NCBI GenBank assembly: GCA_029945375.1 | Contig: JAQOTE010000030.1 | Coordinates: forward strand, 1-64,000 | Direction of reading: 5' to 3' | Source: Agaricus subrufescens | Taxonomy: Eukaryota > Basidiomycota > Agaricomycetes > Agaricales > Agaricaceae | DNA length: 64,000 bases | Shown here: positions 58,690-64,000 of the stretch, piece by piece | Position numbering within the stretch: the first letter of the stretch is position 1 | Layout of the letters: the number at the start of each line of letters is the position of its first letter | Notes under the pieces: model-generated | The model's database searches: none | Told to the model about the DNA's origin: nothing | What the model saw: the letters and a program-made list of their open reading frames with translations, nothing else | Made by a program: the position numbers and the translations under genes

Positions 58690-59247
58690 TTTTAAGAAGA
58701 AAAAACCCAAGGAGTGTTAGTTCTAGCAGAACCAGGTGGCCGTAGCACTGCCTCTGATGCTGAAAATGCCCAGTAATCGGACTTTACAATCCAGGAGAGG
58801 TGGCTGCGTGGAGAAGCCCAGAGTAGTGGTGGTAATTTCGTGTATGTACGTTGTACGCGTTTACTGCTGCACTACTTTGACTTTGAACTCCGACAAATCC
58901 TGATCTGATCTGCCCAGTTCTGCGAATCGCTGACTACCTACAAATAGCACATCGTTCAACAAGTCTGCAGGATTGCCACTCAAATTTTCCTCCATGTAAC
59001 TCAGAATATCGCATAGCTGAACAATTTCGCAGAACCGCTTTTCACTGGGGATGAGGTTCAACACCTTGCAGAATATTTCCTTCAAGTTCTAATTTCACCA
59101 TGCATCACTCATATTCTAAAAGTGTTGGTAGGAAAACATCTTCACAATATATGACAACATCTGGACATTCATAACCATCCATATACAGATGCCTTTATGA
59201 AGGGTTTTTTATGTCCAACCCAATTTGACTAGCCAACAACAAGCAGT
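58690..59247. other. Region upstream of the CACTA transposase
   Basis: Holds the right part of the CACTA element; I could not fix its exact end (no convincing CACTA/TAGTG pair with the left side near 52.95-53.1 kb). A minus-strand ORF at 58861-59085 (CEIVQLCDILSYMEENLSGN, LLNDVLFVGSQRFAELGRSD) looks coding but is not recognised. Confidence 0.4.
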
Positions 59248-59515
59248 CACTATGAACCCAGGGCTTTGGAGATTCCCTGAGTTCAACTAGGCTAATTGAA
59301 AATGTTTGGTAAAAAACAGCAGTTAACTCAGTCCAAGTCAATCTGAATTCAATTCATTATTCATTCAGTACCACATTTATGTAATTATAAGGAAAACCTT
59401 CTTAACTAAGAGAATTGAAAATTTGTCTCAGGGATAACTCAGGGATATCTTTATTTTGTGCCTTGTTTTTACTTAATTGAACTTAGGAAAACTCCAAAGC
59501 CCAGGGCTTACAGTG
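59248..59515. mobile_element. CACTA-type MITE, 268 bp
   Basis: Ends CACTATGAACCCAGGGCTTT and, inverted, CACTGTAAGCCCTGGGCTTT; 3-bp duplication AGT at 59245-59247 and 59516-59518. The CACTA/CACTG terminus plus 3-bp TSD marks a non-autonomous CACTA element. No coding capacity. Its ends were not found on the tnp2 element nearby, so its driver may be another family. Confidence 0.78.
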
Positions 59516-59755
59516 AGTGCACTCACAAAGTGGATTTGTGAGCAGAATGCCAAGAGATGGAAGTATTTCTTGATTTAGGCCCTCACAAAAACAATGTGGG
59601 GTTACAGAACCAATTTTCTATGTCATTAACCAGGTACAGGCTGCTATCTTGACATTCTCTTCATTGGACAATAATCTAGCATGTCAAATCCCCCCATGAT
59701 ATTCTTGAGGTAAATGTTTAAACATTTGGTAATGTCATGCAAGGGCCCAAACATG

Positions 59756-60246
59756 TCATGCAAAATAAAAACTTAGCTCTATTGCTTCATGCCACACATT
59801 AGCAGTTTTGAGACTGGCTGGAATCCTGTATTTCTTCTTCCCATGGCTCACAATTTGAGTCATCCTCCTCTTCAAATCCATCATCAACTGCCAGTGTATC
59901 ATCATTTGTTGACACTGCTTCATGATCAGGATTATTGGTGGTGCTGACACTTGAATTTGATTTACATTGTCACTTCTGAGGGGGTGAAACAGCTTTTTGT
60001 TGCACTTGAACAGATGACCTGGGACTGGTTTTGACATGGGCTTCAGATTGTTTTTTGACAGTCACAAATCCTGTGGTGAGGATTGTTTAATCTTTGAACA
60101 GTTTACAATAATGACACTGAGTATGTCCAGATTTACTTCCAATATCTGGTCCTTTTTTGTATTCTTTGGAACATTCCGGAATGTGTGGTGAGTCAGCAAT
60201 ATGGAAGTCACTATTTTTCAACTTACCTCTCTTTTCTTTTTATTGC
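59756..60246 (-). pseudogene. DDE transposase, likely N-terminal part
   Basis: Minus strand from ATG near 60246 (MAIKRKER, then a GTAAGT donor), HIPECSKEYKKGPDIGSKSG, an acidic stretch (DGFEEEDDSNCEPWEEEIQD) and RIPASLKTANVWHEA. WEEEI followed by an 'AASxxxAxxWHE' block is how this family of transposases begins, so this could be the start of the gene whose later exons lie at 52.9 and 45.9 kb. The stretch between is not traced and stops occur; the link is an inference. Confidence 0.4.
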
Positions 60247-60767
60247 CATGCTTGTTGGGCTCAAAGTCTTGGAGAAATCCAGTCTTCATCTTGAGGGTCA
60301 TCTCCCAGCTATACTGCCAGCCTTATCATCTCCACCTGTAACTGTTATGCCTTGTATATCCTTTTGTCTACTTGAATATTTCAATTCCCTCCAACTGTTT
60401 CTTTTCCTTTACTCTTTTCTTCTCTACTTTCCTTTTCTTTGCTCAGAGTCACTCTAGATTGTTTACCAGAATTTATATGGAAGGAGGACAGTAGTATATA
60501 AGAGCTCATACCTGTACTAGATCAGCATCTTGGTATTAAACTGTTCTTTCTTCTCTACAAAGTTAAGCCCATCATGGGAATCCTCTTTATGGTTAACAAA
60601 TACCAAGATCATCAATTCTCTTGTGAACTCATGGCTCAACTCTTCTTAGGACAAGCCTGTTGTTCACTTTCACTTTTACTCCTCCATATCCTCCCCAAGC
60701 ATCTATTGCATGGGTCTTCACCTACTGCTGAGAAATCACCAAAATCCTCCTCCTTAAACTCCATCCA
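60247..60767. other. No supported gene
   Basis: Pyrimidine-rich on the plus strand, with two small ORFs (60185-60457, 60574-60771) that show no family features. No repeat ends found. Confidence 0.5.
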
Positions 60768-61033
60768 CTAGCTAAATATTTGAATAATTTTTGAGAAATT
60801 ATGTAAATGTTATTTAAATATTATGCTATTTTTTATTTAAATAGTTTCTGGGATGTTATGTAAATATTATTGAAATGTTATTAAAATAATCACAATTATT
60901 TTAATAACATTTCAATAATATTTACATAACATCCCAGAAACTATTTAAATAAAAAATAGCATAATATTCAAATAACATAATATTTAAATAACATTTACAT
61001 AATTTCTCAAAAATTATCTAAATATTTAGCTAG
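60768..61033. repeat. 266-bp near-perfect palindrome (foldback MITE)
   Basis: Runs from CTAGCTAAATATTT to its inverse AAATATTTAGCTAG. The arms of about 125 bp close on a 4-bp loop CACA at 60891-60894. The right arm carries one extra short AT-rich insertion (about 13 bp, near 60966-60978). About 85% AT. No ORF. Confidence 0.88.
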
Positions 61034-62593
61034 TGATCCCTACTGTGCTTTCCTATGGGTAAAGAATGGCTTCTTCAGCTTTCCATATCTGATAGATATA
61101 GATTGGCCACTTTGGCCATCCATCTTGCTGTAAATGAGCAACACCTGCCTCTACAGCTCTATCTGTATAGGGCAGGTTGTCTATGAACATGCTGATGCTT
61201 CCTTCCTGGCTTGACTTGTCATGACAAAGTAGCCTCAGAAGTCATTTCTTTCTCACTTGATACACCTGCTGCTTGCTTGGCAAACTACCTGCCAACTGGG
61301 ATTCTGCATATGTCTGCAGGCCTTCTGTTCTTCAATAAATCAGAGATAGCTCTCTTGTCCTTCTATGTCTGCTAAATACAGCTGAATTATTCTGGCCATC
61401 TGTTTTGTTGGGCTCTTGCCTCTATGGCTCTCTATAAAGGGTGGACCATCTGCAGATATATTTGCAGCTGTGTCTAATACCCTAGCCTCTTATGTGACAC
61501 ATTGGCAGGTCTTTAGCTTGGCTTTCATATGCTATTCACAAATCAATCCATAGAGTGAACTATCTACAACAGAGCTATGTCTGCTTAAGGCACCTATGCA
61601 TAGCATCTTGATGTGAGTCACCATTCATTCCAGTAGTCCATTGCTTACCTAGTTACTCAGCTTTGTCATTAGCCTTGTAACCTTCATTGCCATCATCCAC
61701 ACACCAGTCATTTTTTACACCCCATGTTAATGACTTCTGGTGACACCTGGGAACTCCTCTCTGCAGCAGTTTAATGCCTCTGCCTGCTCTATGCACAGTT
61801 AGCCCTTCAGGGAGATTTAACAGCTATATGTGTAGATAGTGGGCTCTACTTACTCTTTACTCCTCTTTTTCCTGCAGTGCAGTTTGAGATATGGGCTGGC
61901 ATTGGGATAGGGGTAAGATGTAACTATTTCAGTTGGACTGAATATCATTTGCTTCAAATTGGGACAATTTCAATCTTGTTAGTAAATTTGGTGGCTTCAA
62001 TTTCTTACACTTCAATCATGAATGACTAAATCAGCCTCTGTCATGAGAGCATTTTGCATAAGAGCCTTTTTTCTCTCAGCATTGAATGGCCACATTGGCC
62101 CCTGTCCCCATAGACATAGATGAGTTACTGGGGCCATGTACAGAATGCCCTGCTTCTTGTCCAATCTGTGGTTGATTTCTCAAGCCAGTGGCCTTGCATA
62201 CTGTTCACTCTGTCTGCCACTAGCTATATATTTGTTGAACTCTGATTTGGGACTATTGATCAAATCACAGAGCAAGCATGAGACAGAATTGATCCAATCA
62301 CTGATTTCTCATACTTGGCAATCTGATTGAGTAGCCATGATTATGCCTTCATCTATATTTAATTTTGATCTAATCAATATTCAATAGCTCAAGTGACTTA
62401 TTGTGACATTATCTTATTGCCTTACTCAATCTACATTTAATAATCCCTATATATTATTAAGCATCCTATCTTACATTATTTGTTTACCAAATCATTTAAT
62501 ACTGTTTAACTACTTTACTCAATAATACATCTATACATTTTTGACTGCTCTGTGACATGCATGTCACTTATGTTACAATATCATTTCAATATA
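61034..62593. other. Non-coding, with vague internal repeats
   Basis: No gene supported. Two stretches about 270 bp apart (around 61083-61200 and 61355-61475) share blocks such as GGCCATC, TTGC(C)TCTA, CTCTAT and 'agggt/caggt..tgtctat', suggesting old tandem copies of a decayed repeat. Confidence 0.35.
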
Positions 62594-62953
62594 CAGTGGG
62601 GGACAAAACTGTTCCAATGTTTTGTACCTTTGCAAAGAATGCTATATACCAGTGCAAATAAAATCTTGAGAATATTTATGAATATACCTTAGTATCTAAG
62701 CTACCATCATGTGATATTATGTGGCTGTACAGTTATTAATGGTTATTAAATAATCCTTTTAAGTCAGAGCATCATTGGAATGGTTTTGTCCCTGTGCATT
62801 GAAAATACAGAATTGGCTACTTATCAAAGCAGAGGATACTATTTTCTGGCTATCAAAGCTACAAATGGTAGCTTTTATATTGATACCATCAATATCTGAT
62901 CAAATTCTGCTGATATGATATCAGAATCCATCTATATGCTATTCTAAAGATGT
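62594..62953. repeat. Left TIR, about 360 bp
   Basis: Its outer 200 bp is closed by an inverted copy of the terminal site at 62773-62796 (CATTGGAATGGTTTTGTCCC). The partner arm is 63786-64000, cut by the window end. Confidence 0.8.
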
Positions 62954-63785
62954 AATAATCTATTAGGTAGAAATTCATTAACTTTTACCTCACTATTGAT
63001 ATTTATTTACTGTATTTTGGCAAAACTCATATTAAGAGGCTGGTTGAACTCCATAGTATCTAATCTTAGGTAATCCATACTATTTTAAAGTTGATTTGCT
63101 GCTATATCACATTTGTTAGGCTTGTACTTGATATATTCTACTTATGATACTCTAGGATTGAATCATGTGAAAATTCCAAAATATATCTGAAAAGAGTAAC
63201 ATTCAATAATAGTTCATGTTTAGTAGTTATTTGAGCTTTTGCACATTCTATGCAATCTTAGGTTACAATTTTTTTCATTTATACACACTAGCACTTTTTA
63301 CCCTCTGCTTGTAAAGCTCTTACCCTTTCATCAGCATATTGTTTTCAGTTACATATGTTTATAATCTATTACTCTCAACATCCTGAGCCTATTTGTATCT
63401 TGATTAGTCATCAGAAACAAGCCCTGATGCACTTTTACAGATGCTCTCTAAAGTCTACTATACACTTATGTAGATACAGGCTTGTGGAGGAAGGTCAAAG
63501 CTTTTATTTGCTCTTTGATTGATTGTTACATAAGCACTAACATTCATAGCATTAGTTGGAACAATCAGCTTTCCTGCAAGTGGGTTGTTTGTGTGCAAAA
63601 AATAGATGAAAGTATATTTCTACCTAAGGATGATCATATTTATGTCAGCAAATAAGTCTTTAAATAGCATAGATTACATAATACAATATATTATTGCACT
63701 TAGATAATTGTTATTACATCACAAACCTTGAAGACATTGTAATAATAAGCTAGAGATTAAAGATTTACTACTTAATAAAGTATCT

Positions 63786-64000
63786 AATCTTTAGAGTAGC
63801 ATATAGGTGGATTCTGATATCATATCAGCAGAATTTGATCAGATATTGATGGCATCAATATCAAAGCTACCATTTGTAGCTTTGATAGCCAGAAAATAGT
63901 ATCCTCTGCCTTGATAAGTAGCCAATTCTGTATTTTCAATGCACAGGGACAAAACCATTCCAATGATGCTCTGACTTAAAAGGATTATTTAATAACCATT
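63786..64000. repeat. Right TIR, inner part
   Basis: Inverted match to 62738-62953, including the internal site copy at 63942-63965; only a few mismatches. Confidence 0.82.

Larger units (their letters stand above)
62594..64000. mobile_element. Non-autonomous Tc1/mariner-like element, right end outside
   Basis: Preceded by TA (62592-62593) and starting CAGTGGGGGACAAAACTG. An inverted copy of its left arm occupies 63786-64000; pairing (coordinate sum 126738) predicts the right end near 64144, i.e. an element of about 1.55 kb. The interior (62954-63785) has no ORF worth naming. Its terminal site resembles that of the Tc1/mariner at 6507 (CAGTG..GACAAAA..CAATG). Confidence 0.8.

Noticed and set aside
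58861..59085. Host gene fragment
   Set aside because: The ORF is short, without splice partners or a recognised family; listed only as unknown.

Overview
The window reads as nuclear DNA of a filamentous basidiomycete, most likely an Agaricomycete. The first 5.85 kb holds four compact, intron-rich, single-copy-looking genes (introns about 50-80 nt with GT..AG ends). The proteins are of fungal type. The remaining 58 kb is almost pure transposable element (TE) sequence of kinds common in mushroom genomes: Ty3/gypsy chromoviruses, Ty1/copia, an APE-type LINE, Tc1/mariner, CACTA with tnp2 transposase, and a rve-type integrase DNA element. I cannot name the species.

Host block (1-5849): the 3' part of a CAP-Gly gene (+), a small CYSTM protein (-), an MFS transporter (-), and the HIR-complex subunit Hpc2/ubinuclein (+). 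The last two diverge from start codons only 87 bp apart.

Nested block (6389-30886): four elements sit inside one another, each junction supported by a target-site duplication (TSD). A 1.6-kb Tc1/mariner element (TA, 217-bp terminal inverted repeats (TIRs)) was hit by a copia element (366-bp LTRs, TSD AGGAG). The copia gag was hit by a LINE (poly(A) tail, 14-bp TSD). The LINE 3' UTR was hit by a gypsy chromovirus (TSD AAGTC) with intact gag and pol and an extra ORF before gag. Decay follows the order: the outer elements carry many CGA-to-TGA stops, while the innermost gypsy is almost clean.

Block 30887-43551: a decayed gypsy fragment (family B) is split at its RT domain by a 6.76-kb DNA transposon with TATGGCACACATAGTGT ends and a 6-bp TSD. 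That element carries a D-D-E integrase-like gene and two large genes of unknown function. It is the best candidate for an undescribed element type. A truncated minus-strand gypsy (family A2) follows.

Block 43552-60250: remains of a DDE transposase gene on the minus strand. A full-length family A gypsy (46040-52855) landed in one of its introns, at the splice donor, and a CACTA element (tnp2 gene plus partner gene, about 53.1-58.9 kb) lies further upstream. The family A gypsy has two extra ORFs between pol and the 3' LTR.

End block (60250-64000): AT-rich, with a CACTA-type MITE at 59248, a 266-bp near-perfect palindrome, and the left part of a non-autonomous Tc1/mariner-like element with TIRs of about 360 bp that runs off the window. 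No tRNA, rRNA or CRISPR array was seen.
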